Shown here piece after piece: positions 48,400 through 59,369 of a DNA stretch of 64,000 bases; the stretch's first letter is position 1, and every line of letters starts with the position of its first letter. Position numbers and translations under genes: made by a program. The DNA comes from Trogon surrucura (lineage: Eukaryota > Chordata > Aves > Trogoniformes > Trogonidae), in assembly GCA_020746105.1 (NCBI GenBank), contig CM036619.1:15848238-15912237 (forward strand). The letters are read 5' to 3'. The notes under the pieces were generated by a model that searched no databases, was not told where the DNA came from, and was given only the letters and a program-made list of their open reading frames with translations.

Positions 48400-48758
48400 A
48401 GCCTCCCTCTGCCCTGCTGGCCAAGCCCCGCTGCCGGCCCAGGCTGGCCCCGTGGCACGGCGGGGACTTGCTGGGACCGGGAAGCAGCGGGAAGCCTCGG
48501 ACACGCCCGGCCCGAGGGTCCCGGGTTTGCGCAGCGCCAGCCGGCCTGTGGCGGGAAGGTCACAAGGAGGGTCGAGGGGAAGAGCTGCCGACCCCTCTCC
48601 CACCCCAAGTCGGGGAAGGTGGGACGGCCACAGGCGCCCAACATACGGCTTCTCCTGCTCCAGTCACACCGGGGGCCGCCACGCCTCTGGCAAGGCCCCG
48701 ATCCCCCCGCCCCGCCCGGTCCCGGAGAGCGCCCACGGCCCCGCCGCCCTGGCAGCCC

Positions 48759-48768
48759 GCGCATGCGC
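48759..48768. promoter_or_regulatory. EIF3H: NRF1 site
   Basis: Perfect GCGCATGCGC palindrome about 90 bases upstream of the likely EIF3H start. This is the optimal NRF1 motif and is typical of housekeeping and growth-related promoters. Confidence 0.75.
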
Positions 48769-48831
48769 CGTCTTCCCCTCCACTTTCCGCCCGGAGCCGT
48801 TTCCCTGAGCACCGCCGCGACCTCGGTGCCG

Positions 48832-48838
48832 CTTCCGG
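48832..48838 (-). promoter_or_regulatory. EIF3H: ETS-family site
   Basis: CTTCCGG (CCGGAAG on the minus strand) lies 10-20 bases upstream of the pyrimidine-rich start. It is a common ETS/GABPA position in TOP-gene promoters. Confidence 0.55.
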
Positions 48839-48845
48839 TGTTTCG

Positions 48846-48858
48846 TTTTTCTCTTTCC
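48846..48858 (+). promoter_or_regulatory. EIF3H: 5'TOP-like transcription start of EIF3H
   Basis: Pyrimidine run TTTTTCTCTTTCC, ending 19 bases before the ATG. EIF3H is reported in mammals as one of the eIF3 subunit genes whose mRNA begins with a 5' terminal oligopyrimidine tract (with EIF3E and EIF3F). A start at the C within this run would give a TOP mRNA with a leader of roughly 20-27 bases, controlled by mTORC1/LARP1. The exact start base is inferred. Confidence 0.6.
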
Positions 48859-48873
48859 GGCCGGTGCGAGGTG

Positions 48874-48885
48874 GAAGATGGCGTC
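48874..48885 (+). promoter_or_regulatory. EIF3H: TISU/YY1-like start-codon element
   Basis: GAAGATGGCGTC around the ATG matches the TISU consensus SAASATGGCGGC at 11 of 12 places and contains the YY1 core AAGATGGCG. TISU elements direct accurate initiation on mRNAs with very short leaders, which agrees with the short predicted 5' UTR. Confidence 0.6.
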
Positions 48886-48997
48886 GCGCAAGGAAAGCTC
48901 CGGCGCTGCCGGCAGCGGCTTCGGCGCCTCGAAAGGCAAAGGCAAGGCCACCGCCACGGGCGACTCGGCTGTCAAGCAAGTGCAGATCGACGGGCTG
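48878..48997 (+). CDS. EIF3H: EIF3H first coding exon (translation initiation factor 3 subunit h)
   Basis: The exon encodes MASRKESSGAAGSGFGASKG then KGKATATGDSAVKQVQIDGL, ending at CTG|GTGAGC in phase 0. Human EIF3H begins MASRKEGTGS and ends its first exon in SGDSAVKQVQIDGL, so start and donor are both firm. The bird protein is four residues shorter in the Ser/Gly/Lys-rich disordered leader. VKQVQIDGL is the first strand of the MPN domain; eIF3h is a non-catalytic MPN subunit that pairs with eIF3f in the eIF3 core on the 40S ribosomal subunit. Exon 2, expected to start VVLKIIKHYQEEGQG, was not found in the window. Confidence 0.97.
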
Positions 48998-49362
48998 GTG
49001 AGCGGAGGGTCTGGGGCCGCCGCGGGCGGAGGGGCGGGCGGGGCCGTCGTGGCCGCGTGGGGCTGCCGGCGGGGCTGGCGCCGTCCGTGGGGCGGTGCTG
49101 CGGCCTGGGCCGTGCCCGACCCGGGACCGGGGTCGCTGTGGCTCCCTGAGGGGCAGGAGCGGTTCTGTCCTCCTCCCGAGCTTCCTGACCCGCGACCAGG
49201 CTCCCCCTGTGCTCATCGCTGGGGAGAGAAGCGACTCCTGCCCTTGGGGAAGGAAAGGCCGGAACAGGGCGGGAGCTATTTGCTTTTCAAACACAGAATG
49301 TTAGGGTGATTCAGTGATTTATATTTCTTTATCTGTGTATTTTTATGTTTATATATATATAA

Positions 49363-49746
49363 AGATGATGGAAGGACTGGAACATCTCCCTTGTGAGGAA
49401 AGGCTGAAGGAGCTGGGTCTCTTTAGCTTGGAGAAGAGAAGACTGAGGGGTGACCTCATTAATGTTTATAAATACGTTAAAGGGAAGTGTCAGGAGGATG
49501 GAGCCAGGCTCTTTTCAGCAGCGTCCATTGACAGGACAAGGGGCAATGGGTTCAAGCTGAAACATAGGAGGTTCCACAAAAACATTAGGAAAAGCTTTTT
49601 CACAGCACTGGCACAGGCTGCCCGGGGAGGTTGTGGAGTTTCCTTCTCTGGAGACATTCAAAACCCGCCTGGACGCGTTCCTGGGGGGCTGGGCTAGGTG
49701 ATCTCCAGAGGTCCCTTCCAATCCCTGACATTCTGTGATTCTGTGA
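49363..49746 (+). mobile_element. CR1 LINE, 5'-truncated, sense to EIF3H
   Basis: Starts GATGATGGAAGGACTGGAAC ATCTCCCTTGTGAGGAAAGG and reads [40 protein letters not shown]. It closes with GACATTCTGTGATTCTGTGA. It belongs to the same subfamily as the 14.6 and 36.8 kb copies, in opposite orientation to them, with an internal loss in the segment that follows FFTA. Confidence 0.94.
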
Positions 49747-50902
49747 TAAAGCTCCTGTCGCCATATTGATAAACATTCTTTGGAACCACTCTGACAGCAG
49801 AGGTAAGAACAGGAGTCAGCCTGTCAGTACCTCAGCACTTCTGTTTCCAACCAATTTAAAAAGATAAAAAAAGAACAAAAAAAAGAGAAAGAAAGACTTT
49901 ACTACCAGCCTGCCTTGCTAGTGTTTCATACTGCTACTCCATCAGGGTTGGAGGGAGAACTGTTGTGAATGACAACAGTTTGCACTGTGGCTGCTCCAGC
50001 CACGCTGCAGGCCAGTGCATGTGTCACAGGAAGGCAGTGCAACGTGACGGCTTGCAGAATCACAGAGTGTTAGGGTGATTTAAAAGCAGTTAATTCCTGC
50101 CCTGTTCCAGCCTTCCTTTCCTTCCTTCAGCTCGCTGCCATGGTGCCCACGTTTTCTGTTTCTGCTTTTCTTTCATACCTTAGATAGTTGGAAACTACAC
50201 AGGCATAAAGCTGGCGAGCACAATGGGTTTTTTTCTCCATCTGTTGTGCTTCTTTGTCTTCTCTATTAGGACTGCTAACACCAACTGTGTTTTATTAATA
50301 AAGAAAGAAAGAAAATGATGGGTTGAAAGGAGTTTAGCAGAGAATGGAGCCATCTTGACAGAGGTGGTCTGTGCATACCTTAAGCAGAAGAGTGTCTGCT
50401 GAAGTTGGTTCTTGGCTTTGCTGCTGGATGTTTTTGTGTTTGTTCACATCTCATGCAATTGATGTTACTCACAATGACATAAAGTGGGGAAAAATAGTTA
50501 CTTAATCTCAAGGATAGAAGCATTGTTTGTTACTTCTTCATTTTCTTACCCAAGTGCTAGCAGAGCTCGCTACAGCTGAAGCATGAAGGAGAATTGGTAT
50601 ATGGGTAAGGAGAAGGAAGATCCTAGTTTTGGGGCAAGCTTTGAAGCCTACTTGGCATTTATTAGTCCCCATCACTATCCTGGACATATACAGTACAGAA
50701 AATATTTGGGCAGATGAAGAATAACTTGTATGTATAGCGGTTATTATGAACGAGGAAATTTGAATTAGAGTATTTTTGCAGTATTCTGTTCAATTAGTGG
50801 CTTTGATGCACTTAGCATTTTCAAGGAGTGGTGAAAACTGACCAGTTGTGAAACAGCCCTCAAAATACATCAGCTGACATCAGACTGTTGCTCTTGCTTA
50901 AC

Positions 50903-51029
50903 TCTGCTCTACAAAGCTCACCCCTAAACCATATCCCTCAGCCTCCTCTTCTTCAAACTAAACAAGTCCAGCTCATTCAATTATTCTTCATAAGATTTAT
51001 TCTCCAGGCCCTTCACCAGCTTTGTTTCC
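50903..51029 (-). mobile_element. CR1 fragment with internal deletion
   Basis: CTCACCCCTAAACCATATCC joins directly to CAGCCTCCTCTTCTTCAAAC ... CTCCAGGCCCTTCACCAGCT. In the related copy at 27101-27640 these two blocks are about 240 bases apart, so this copy has lost the middle. Confidence 0.8.
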
Positions 51030-51031
51030 CA

Positions 51032-51078
51032 TAGAATCATTAAGGTTGGAAAAGACCCCTAGGATCACCAAGTTGAGA
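51032..51078 (-). mobile_element. CR1 3' tail fragment
   Basis: ATAGAATCATTAAGGTTGGA AAAGACCCCTAGGATCACCA AG, the 3' end of a second CR1, directly beside the deleted copy to its left. Confidence 0.8.
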
Positions 51079-51484
51079 CATTTGTTAAATAGGACATCTT
51101 TGAGGTCCTCTCTTTTTGGAACTATTCATCATCTGTGCCCTGGTTTTAACTAAATAGAAGCAATTCTGTTCAGTAATTTTATTTTTCAGCTCAGTCTCTT
51201 CTGAGATTGCACTTTCTGAAGTTAACATGATGTTTTTGAAGACACTGTCTTCTACTAGAAGTGGTAGTGCCTGATGCTTACAGTTACTGCCAGAGACTGG
51301 TATGCAGAAAGGCTCTTAGAGTGACCAAGGTCACTGCTAGATGTTGTGTGCCACGCTGGTGGTGCTGGGAAGTAAAAGGTGTCACAAGATCAAAAGCTTG
51401 CACCTCTGGTGTGTTATAGACAGGACAGGTGACCAACAAGAGTATTCCATTCCATATATGTCATATTCAGTGTAAAGATGAGGG

Positions 51485-51862
51485 ATCACAGGGGTTAAAG
51501 TCTCTTCTTAAATGGCTGGTGTATGAGGAGGAGTCCGTCCAGTCTTCTACCTTTGATCCCTATCCTGAGTTCCCAAATCCAGCTCCTGTATCCATCCAGC
51601 TTCCCTCTGCCCCTGAGGTGCTGCCTACTCTGCAGCATCAGTGGGGATTGCTGTAGGGCTGGAGAGTCAAGTTCAGTATCAATTTTAAATATATATGTAT
51701 GTAGATAATTTTTTATTATCATTTTTATTAAATCTTTTTAGTTTTCTCTTCCAATCCCTAAGTTTCTCTGTGTCATTCAATTTCCCTTCCTGTTGGGGAA
51801 GAGAGAGGGGTTAGAGACCGTCTGTCGGTGTTCAGTGGCCAGCCCAGCCCTAACCATCAACA
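51485..51862 (+). mobile_element. LTR-like repeat, copy B
   Basis: Shares ordered blocks with copy A at 32495-32911: GATCACAGGGGTTAAAGTCT, CTGAGTTCCCAAATCCAGCT, CTCTGCAGCATCAGTGG, an AT-rich TATA-like region, GGGGTTAGAGACCGTCTGTC and AGTGGCCAGCCCAGCCCTAA CC at the right end. It is in the same orientation as copy A and clearly diverged from it, so both are old. It lies 120 bases left of the solo LTR. Confidence 0.6.
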
Positions 51863-51981
51863 GTCTGAGTTATTGAATTGAATGGATATTGCAGTGTAGT
51901 GTGGTGAATAGAAATACAAGATTTCTGTTATTCCTTTTAAGGCAATATTGTGATCTGCTTTGGGTTTATTTAGTAGTAAAG

Positions 51982-53113
51982 TGTAGTGGTTTGAGCCTGG
52001 CTGAATGCGAGGTGCCCACCACAGCTGCTCTATCAATCCCCAGTCTTAGGTGCATGGAGGAATCTAGTGAAAGGCTCATGAGTTGAGATACGAACAGGGA
52101 GATCACTCAGCAGTTACCGTTATGGGCAAAACAGGTTTGACTTGGGGAAATTAATTTAATTTATTACCAACCAAATCAGAGAAGGGAAATGAGAAATAAA
52201 ACCAAATCTTAAAAACCACCTTCCTCCCACCCCTTCCTTCTTCCTTGGTTTAACTTTATTCCCAATTTCTTCACCTCCTCCCACAGGGGGACAGGGAATG
52301 GGGTTTGTGGTCAGCTCATTAGATGTTGTCTCAGCTGCTCCTTCTTCCTTAAAGGAAGACTCCTCACTCTTCACCTGCTCCAGCATGGGATCCCTCTCAC
52401 AGGAGACTGGTTTTCATGAACTGTCTCCCAGCGTGAATTCTTCCCACAAGTGACAGTTCTTCACAAACTCCTCCAACATGAGTCCTCTCCACGGCTTACA
52501 GTTCTTCAGGAGGAAACTGCTCCAACGTGAGTCCCTTGTGGGGTCATGAGTCCTGTCAGCAAACCTGCTCTGGCGTGAGCTCCTCTCTCTGTGGGCCACA
52601 GGTCTGAGCAGAAGCCTGCTCCAGTGCAGGCTTCCCAGGGGGTTACAGCCTCCTTTGGGCATCCTTCTGCTCTGGTGTGGGGTCTTCCATGGGCTACAGG
52701 TAGACATTTGCTCCATCGTCAACCTCCATGGGCTGCACGGGGACAGCCTGTCTTACCTGGGTTTTTACCATGACTCGGAGGAATCTCTGATCTAGCAGCT
52801 GGAGCTCCTCCTGCCCCTCCTTCTTCACTGACCTTGGTATCTGTAGAGTTGTTTCTCTTAAATATATACTCACTCCTCTCTCCGTCTGCAATTGCACAGT
52901 AACCTTTCCCTCCCTCCTTAACATATATTAGCCCAGAGGTGATACCATACTTGCTGATGGGCTTGGCCTTTGTCAGTGGCAGGTCTGTCTTTGGAGCTGG
53001 CTGGCATTGGCTTTATTGGAGATATCAGCAGCTTCTAGCAGCTCCTCAAAGAAGCCACTCTTGTAGCACCCGCACTGTCCCCCACCAAAATCTGGCCACG
53101 CAAATCCAGTACA
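51982..53113 (-). mobile_element. Solo LTR of an avian endogenous retrovirus, with 5-bp target duplication
   Basis: The 1132-base unit begins TGTAGTGGTTTGAGCC and ends AATCCAGTACA on the plus strand. It is flanked on both sides by TAAAG (51977-51981 and 53114-53118). TG...CA ends plus a 5-bp duplication are the marks of retroviral integration. On the minus strand it has a TATA-like AATATATG, then CTGCAGACGGAGAG-type sequence after it and an AATAAA signal (complement of 52160-52165), in the right order for U3-R-U5. The middle carries diverged tandem repeats of about 45 bases. It matches, from memory, a long LTR family common in neoavian birds. No internal genes remain, so it is a solo LTR left by recombination. 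Confidence 0.88.
52376..52745 (-). repeat. Diverged ~45-bp tandem repeats inside the solo LTR
   Basis: About eight units with the shared theme CTGCTCCAGCRTG(R)G...TCC..C.GGGCTACAG...TTC. Unit starts are seen near 52376, 52418, 52462, 52507, 52563, 52617, 52667 and 52708. The repeat belongs to the LTR family and was not formed after insertion. Confidence 0.7.
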
Positions 53114-53612
53114 TAAAGATTAGTAGTGGCAGCCTTTGCTTGTTCTACAGATCACTGCATTTAACTCACCCCTAGTAAGTAGGGATATGTAGTATATATA
53201 AGAATTTGTACAACTGTAAGGGGTAACGTGGGTTTAGTTACGTAATGTGGAAAAGTCTTACAATGCCTCTGGTTTATGCCATCATTAAGTGATTGGGCTG
53301 ATGCTTTTTTTGCTGAACCTATACAAGTGTTTGCATGGAGGTTTTCTTAGTATAGCGGCGTGTCAGAAAAATTACACGCTTAATGAATAAACCTATAGTG
53401 CTGTTCCCTCTGCCCTTCCCCTTCTTTCTGTGTAGCTGTGGGTAAGCAGCTTTTTCATGTTTCTGCTTTTGTGAGAGATTAGCACTTACCTGATCACTTA
53501 CATTTGTGATGATTATGACTACAGGGAGCTTTATGAAGACTCTTAAATACCTTCTAGTCTTCTTAGACACTGTAAACTTTACCGTTACTATTTCTATCTG
53601 CAGTAATCACAG

Positions 53613-53660
53613 AAGAACAAATGATGCTTTAAATATAAGAACAAATGATGCTTTAAATAT
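53613..53660 (+). repeat. Perfect 24-bp tandem duplication
   Basis: AAGAACAAATGATGCTTTAA ATAT occurs twice head to tail without any difference, so it is a very recent slippage or repair duplication within EIF3H intron 1. Confidence 0.95.
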
Positions 53661-54693
53661 AAGATCTGAGAAAACATGACTGGGTTTTTATAACTTGGTT
53701 TGCTGTAGATTTTTAGGCCTAAATAGAGCTCACACTTCCTTAAAGCTGTTTGTCCATTTGGAGTACCATAGGCTTTTTAACCAGATTGCCTTCTAAAGGC
53801 ATTTTTAGAAGGTGAGTGAACTTACTTTTCAAATAGTTTCTTTATTCTGCTCAGTTGTCTACTTGCATGGAGTCCATAAGAAAGAGACCTATTGAGGAAG
53901 TAAATTTAGTTTCTTAAGTTTATTAAAATCCCCAGCAGCTTTGGATGTGTAGGTGGAAGAACATAGATGAGCATGGACGTCATGTAAGTATTTCTTCTGT
54001 AAGGAACTAGACTAATAATTCTGCTTAGTGTCTTACATTACTGGAATATGGTCACTGCGAACTGTTTTGCAGTTGTGTTTCAAAAGAACTACAGGGTCGA
54101 GATCACCTTATGATCATCTTCTGCTCTTTGAGAACATGAATTTAAGCAGAATTCAGACATACAAAGACTAGAAATTAGTTCGGTTTATTATTAGTTCTGG
54201 GGCTTCTGCATACTCTCACCTACTTGATAGTAGATCAGGACAGCCCGTCTAGTTCCAGACATACCAGCTGCATTCACAGTTGATTGCAACTATATTTGAT
54301 TGTAGGCATGGCACGCCGATTGCAGAAGTTATGTCTGTGACCAGGCATCTAGGAATCCTTTGCAGATAATTAAATTTTGTCTCTCTTCATTGAAAGAAAG
54401 GATATATAACATCTGCTTTTTCTAAGCTTCACATACAGAGGAGAAAATGTGTGTGTGCAAAGAACGCACAAAAAGAAAGAGCACAGGCTTACTGCCCAGT
54501 TGCTTGTGTGCAGCAGATTGTCCCTTCCCTTTTTCCTGCTGAATAGGGAATTAGCAACAGATACAACAAATGTTGTAATGTGTAGTTTTTATAACAGTTG
54601 CTGGAAGCCCTTCTCATTTTTTTTTTTTAATGTAGCTAGTGGGATCCATGTATATATGAGAACCATATTGTAGCTTGAACACATTTCTGATAG

Positions 54694-54728
54694 TACTCAT
54701 AGGTGTAGGTTTACTCATAGGTGTAGGT
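54694..54728 (+). repeat. 17-bp direct repeat
   Basis: TACTCATAGGTGTAGGT occurs at 54694-54710 and again at 54712-54728, separated by one T. Confidence 0.9.
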
Positions 54729-56285
54729 GTAGTTTCTCAGTTCTACAACCCTTCATAGCAAGGAACTCAAAAGCTGCTCTCAGCATCTTCCCTAGAAGGA
54801 TAATGATTATAACACAGTCTAAAATAATTGTAAAGCAGTGCCATCATTTGTTTAACATTTTTATTTTTTTTACAAGAGGTGTTGAGGGACTCTTGCTTTG
54901 TTTTTGTTTTTTTTTTCCCTAGAAATTCATTAGTGGGGGCTGAATTTTTTGGAATTCAGCTGCTGAAATTAATCAGATTTGGTTCACTGACCTTATATTC
55001 TTTTCCTTCAGTAAGGTGCAATAAACTTGAAACTGCAAGCTGATGGATTTTAGAACATAAGCAGCAGTTATTTTTCTGAATGGAAAGAAATTTTCAGGTT
55101 AGCTGAATAGATGTGGCAGTTTTCTTTTATGAGTGCTTACCTGTGCAGTGAAGTGACCTTCTGCATTAATCTGTGAAAAGGAAAGATACTTGTGTGTTCC
55201 TGTTTTTTGTGAAGTAGGAGGTTAAGTTGCCAAATGATGGCATTTAGTGATGTCACAATGCAGAATAAAGTCCATAAACTTGCTGAGACTTTTACAAGGC
55301 ACTTGTACCTACAATTATTAGTCAAAGTGGTCTGAATTTGTAAATTTGGGTATCAGTATTGGTTTTCCTTATTTCTAAAAAACTGATTTCAAGTCTGAAG
55401 TTCAAACTTCAATTGCACACCTAAAACTTTTGTATCTCTCTAAAAACCACAGATTTTTTAGGATTGTGATTGGTGGGGCTGTATTGTTTTGTACAGGTAG
55501 CTATATTGAAAATAACCTTTTCATGGAATCACATGAACAGCTGCTTCAGGTTTTTTCATATTTTGGTATTAGTTTCCTTAAAGTTAACAAACTTAATCTT
55601 TCTTCTTTTTGATTCTTTGTCCTATACTCATTTGGGATCTGCGTTATACCATGGAAATAATGCAACAATCTTTTTTCCTGTTTCTGTTTACTGTTATGTC
55701 TTTGTCATGAAACACTTCTCTGTGGAATATTGCAGTTTACTTCTGAATGCCATTATTTACTTGTTTTTCCAATGGAAAACTTGAGAGTGAAAAGGAAATA
55801 CTGTGTTAATTTTGTCCTTATTGGATTAATAGAAGTACTTGGTTTTCTTGCATCTACAATTTTAAGTAAGAACCATCACAATCATAGAAGAGACTGTAAT
55901 TTCCTTGATATTTATCATGTCTTAAATTGCAATTTTTTTTTTCAAAATTACTATGCTGAAGTTACGATCTTTATTTGACCTCTTATGCATGAAATTATAG
56001 CCTTTAACCATATGAGTGCTGACTGTTTGCTCTGTAGTACCTTTGTGTCCTTTCTGTCAGGCAGCAAAGAGAGTAAACAAGGCAAAGAGGATGGAGAAAC
56101 TCTGGTACTAAAGTAACTGTGCTGTGACCATGAGAGCAGATGGAGCAAGTTAGTTTGCCTTTAAAAGTCTTGTCTTACAGTTTGTGCATTAGTACAACGA
56201 AAGTTTACAGGGCAACCTTCTTTCAGATTTGTAGTAACTCTTCAGCATTTGCTTTTGTAATATTAGTGTCCTTTTCAACAAAGTA

Positions 56286-57556
56286 ATCACAGAATCGCAG
56301 AGTGTTGGGGTTGGAAGAGACCTCCGGAGATCGTCTAGTCCAGCCTCCCCTGCCAGCGCAGGATCACCTACAGTAGGTCCCACAGGAACACGTCCGGGCG
56401 GGTTTTGAATGTCTCCAGAGAAGGAGACTCCACAACCTCCCTGGGCAGCCTGTGCCAATGCTCTGTCACCCTCACAGTGAAAAAGTTTCTCCTAGTATTT
56501 TTGTGGAACCTCCTATGTTCCAACTTGTATCCGTTGCCCCTTGTCCTGTCATTGGACATCACTGCAGAGCCTAACTCTGTCCTCGTGACACTCGCCCTTG
56601 ACATATTTGTAAACATTGAGGTCACCCCTCAGTCTCCTCCAAGCTAAAGAGCCCCAGCTCCTTCAGCCTTTCCTCATAAGGGAGATGTTCCACTCCCTTC
56701 ATCATCTTTGTGGCTCTACGCTGGACTCTCTCCAGCAGTTCCCTGTCCTTCTTGAACTGAGGGGCCCAGAACTGGACACAATATTCCAGATTTGGCCTCA
56801 CCAGGGCAGAGTAGAGGGTTAGGAGAACTTGTCTCAAACTGCTAACCACACTCCAGAAGTAATACAACCCAGGAAGCCATTGACCTTTCTGGCCACGAGG
56901 GCACATTGCTGTCTCATGATCATCCTGCTGTCCACCAGAACCCCCAGGACCCTCTCCCCTATGCTGCTCTCCAGCAGCTCGGTCCCCAACCTGTACTGGC
57001 ACATGGGATTGTTTTTTCCCAAGTGCAAGACTCCACACTTGCTCTTGCTGTATTTCATAAAATTTCTCCCCACCCAGCTCTCCAACCTCTCCAGGTCTCT
57101 CCGAATGGCTGCACAGCCTTCTGGTGTGTCAACCACTCCTCTCAGTTTTGTGTCATCAGCAAACTTGCTGACAGTGCTCTCTAATCCCTCATCCAGGTCG
57201 TTGATGAATATATTGAAGAGCACCGGCCCCAGCACTGACCCCTTAGGGACTCCACTAGACACAGGCCTCCAACTAGACTCTGCCCCATTGACTACAACTC
57301 TCTGACTTCTTCCCTTCGACCAGTTCACAACCCACCTCACTATCTGATCATCCAAACCACACTTCCTCAGTTTAGCTATGAGGATGCTGTGGGAGACGGT
57401 GTCAGATGCTTTAATGAGATCCGGATCAACCGCATCCACTGCACGGCCATCACCCAACCACCTGGTTATGTCCTCATGAAAGGCTGTCAGGCTGGTCAAA
57501 CATGACTTCCCCTTGGCAAAACCATGTTGACTGCATGCATCTATGTATGATAACAT
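56286..57556 (-). mobile_element. CR1 LINE, 1.27 kb, keeps part of reverse transcriptase
   Basis: The plus strand starts TCACAGAATCGCAGAGTGTT GGGGTTGGAAGAGACCTCCG. On the minus strand it runs from the RT palm to the 3' end. The frame at 56834-57556 encodes [47 protein letters not shown] and [20 protein letters not shown]. The (Q/K)GSVLGPxLF motif and FADD are LINE RT motifs 4 and 5, with both catalytic Asp residues present. The next part ([20 protein letters not shown]) lies in another frame (56622-57038), so the pol ORF is frameshifted. The endonuclease, ORF1 and 5' end are absent. The element is dead but the longest in the window. Confidence 0.96.
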
Positions 57557-59148
57557 TATTTAGTCTGGAAGCAGCAGCTTGATGGCTGTAGGGTATTTCG
57601 AGACTTCAGTTGTTTTTCTTCATTTACAGGCTGGTTTCCTGTTGCTACTTGCAGACTTGTACTCTTGGGTAAGCTTATTCCTGGGATACCTGAAAGTTCA
57701 GTTTTGTATAAGGAAGCAGCATTCAGATTCTACAGGTTTTAAATTCTCTGCTCTTGAAAGTACCAGGAAATGGTTTAGTCCAAATCAGAGATTCTGAATT
57801 TCCATCAAAGCTTGGAGACTTTTCTAGAATGCTTTTTTTAGTGAAACTTCTATTGCTACTCACCTGCCTAAAATCACACTTACCAGGGACCTCCTTGGCA
57901 TATTTCTGGAGTTCTCACAATTTTAGTAGTGATACCAGGCGAGATATAAAACTGTGAAAGCAGAGGTGAGCTAGTGTATCACACAGAGACATAAAATCAG
58001 GCAGGCTAAGTAAAATTTTTACGGGATGAAAATGAAATTGAACTAATATTCAAAACCAGAGTTACTCAGTGTGGTGGATTGTGGGCCATGTCTGACCACT
58101 AGTATGTAGACAATGGATATGTGGAGACTTTCTTCTGGAAAGTAATGGCTGTGGGTTGGGAGATGGGAATCTTTTAGCAAGGCAAGTGTGCTGACTGCTA
58201 GGCCAAATAAGTGTGTTTTATTAACCGAGTGTGCTTTCAGAGTAGTGACAAGGAAGTATGTTGTAGCTGGGAAGCTGTTTCATTCTTTGCAAAGCCTGTG
58301 TTTGAGGATATTCTGTTAAGGAGAGTAAAAATAAAGTAGAATAATTGCTCATCTAACTAAATGCTTAAGCCCCAACATACGACCTTTTTCCATTTTTAAA
58401 ATCCTAACCCCTTGAATTTATGTATGCGTTCAGAGAATTATATCTAGTAATGCTTTTGGAGAATGGTGTTGACTGACTGAATAAGATTTTCTTACACATT
58501 GTTCTTGCATAACGGCGTAACTGGAGCCTTAACAATATGCTAAAACACTAATAACGTGCATTGCTCTTATTTTCATTAATGGGAATGATGTTTCCCTTTT
58601 TTATTAAACCACTGCATATGAATCCTTTTTACACTTATGGCCATCACACACAAGTTTAATGTGTTGTAGAAAGTAGCAAAAGTTACATAGCCTTCTCAGA
58701 ATGACTGTAGGTTTCTATACCTTATAGCTGCTGAAGTGGAAAGCCTTAATACTATTAAATTGCTGTTCTGTAGTTACTGGATATTGCTAGAGCTTTCAGC
58801 AGAAGCATTCATGTGTAGCAATGGGGGAGGGATACCTGGATCTTTAGACCATCAAACTTTGAGATGAGAGTTAGAGGCTAAGAGGATCTTCTAATGCCAG
58901 GTAATATTTGTTCCAGCTACTTAAGTTTGTGAGTCTTTGAATATATATTTCTTAAAGTTTGTGTTGAACTTCAGCTAAACTGTAAGATACCCTTGTTAGC
59001 TTATTTGTGTTAAATACAAACACAGATTGGCTAAAACAGAAATATATCAAGAAGAGGGTTAGGATTTGTAGGCCTTGTCTGCATCTGTATTGACAGCAGT
59101 GTGGCTGTGGTGTAGACATTTCTCTTGTGTCAGATATGACTGTTTTAA

Positions 59149-59204
59149 TCACAGAATCACAGAATGCCAAATGTTGGAAGGGACCTTGAAAGATCATCTA
59201 GTTT
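59149..59204 (-). mobile_element. CR1 3' tail fragment
   Basis: TCACAGAATCACAGAATGCC AAATGTTGGAAGGGACCTTG AAAGATCATCTAGTTTT: a minus-strand CR1 truncated to its last 56 or so bases. Confidence 0.9.
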
Positions 59205-59369
59205 TACTTCAAACTTTGTTACATCATCCCTAATTTGTTGATGGTCTAGTGTGCCTTATGGCTTGTATTCTCATCTGTGGTATGTAAAGGGTTTTAAATT
59301 TTTTTTTTTTTTTTAACATAGATAAAAACATTGGAGTCTACCTTTTTAAAAACACCATAACATTGAAAT

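Larger units (their letters stand above)
48400..49260 (+). promoter_or_regulatory. EIF3H: EIF3H CpG island promoter
   Basis: Dense CpG region spanning EIF3H exon 1 and about 480 bases upstream, without a TATA box. It contains the NRF1 palindrome, ETS motif, TOP-like start and TISU/YY1 element listed separately. Long open frames on both strands here come from high GC and are not supported as genes. Confidence 0.85.

Noticed and set aside
48268-49309. Long open frames (up to 293 codons) over the EIF3H CpG island
   Set aside because: Pro/Arg/Ala-rich shadow frames on both strands; only the 40-codon EIF3H exon has homology and splice signals.
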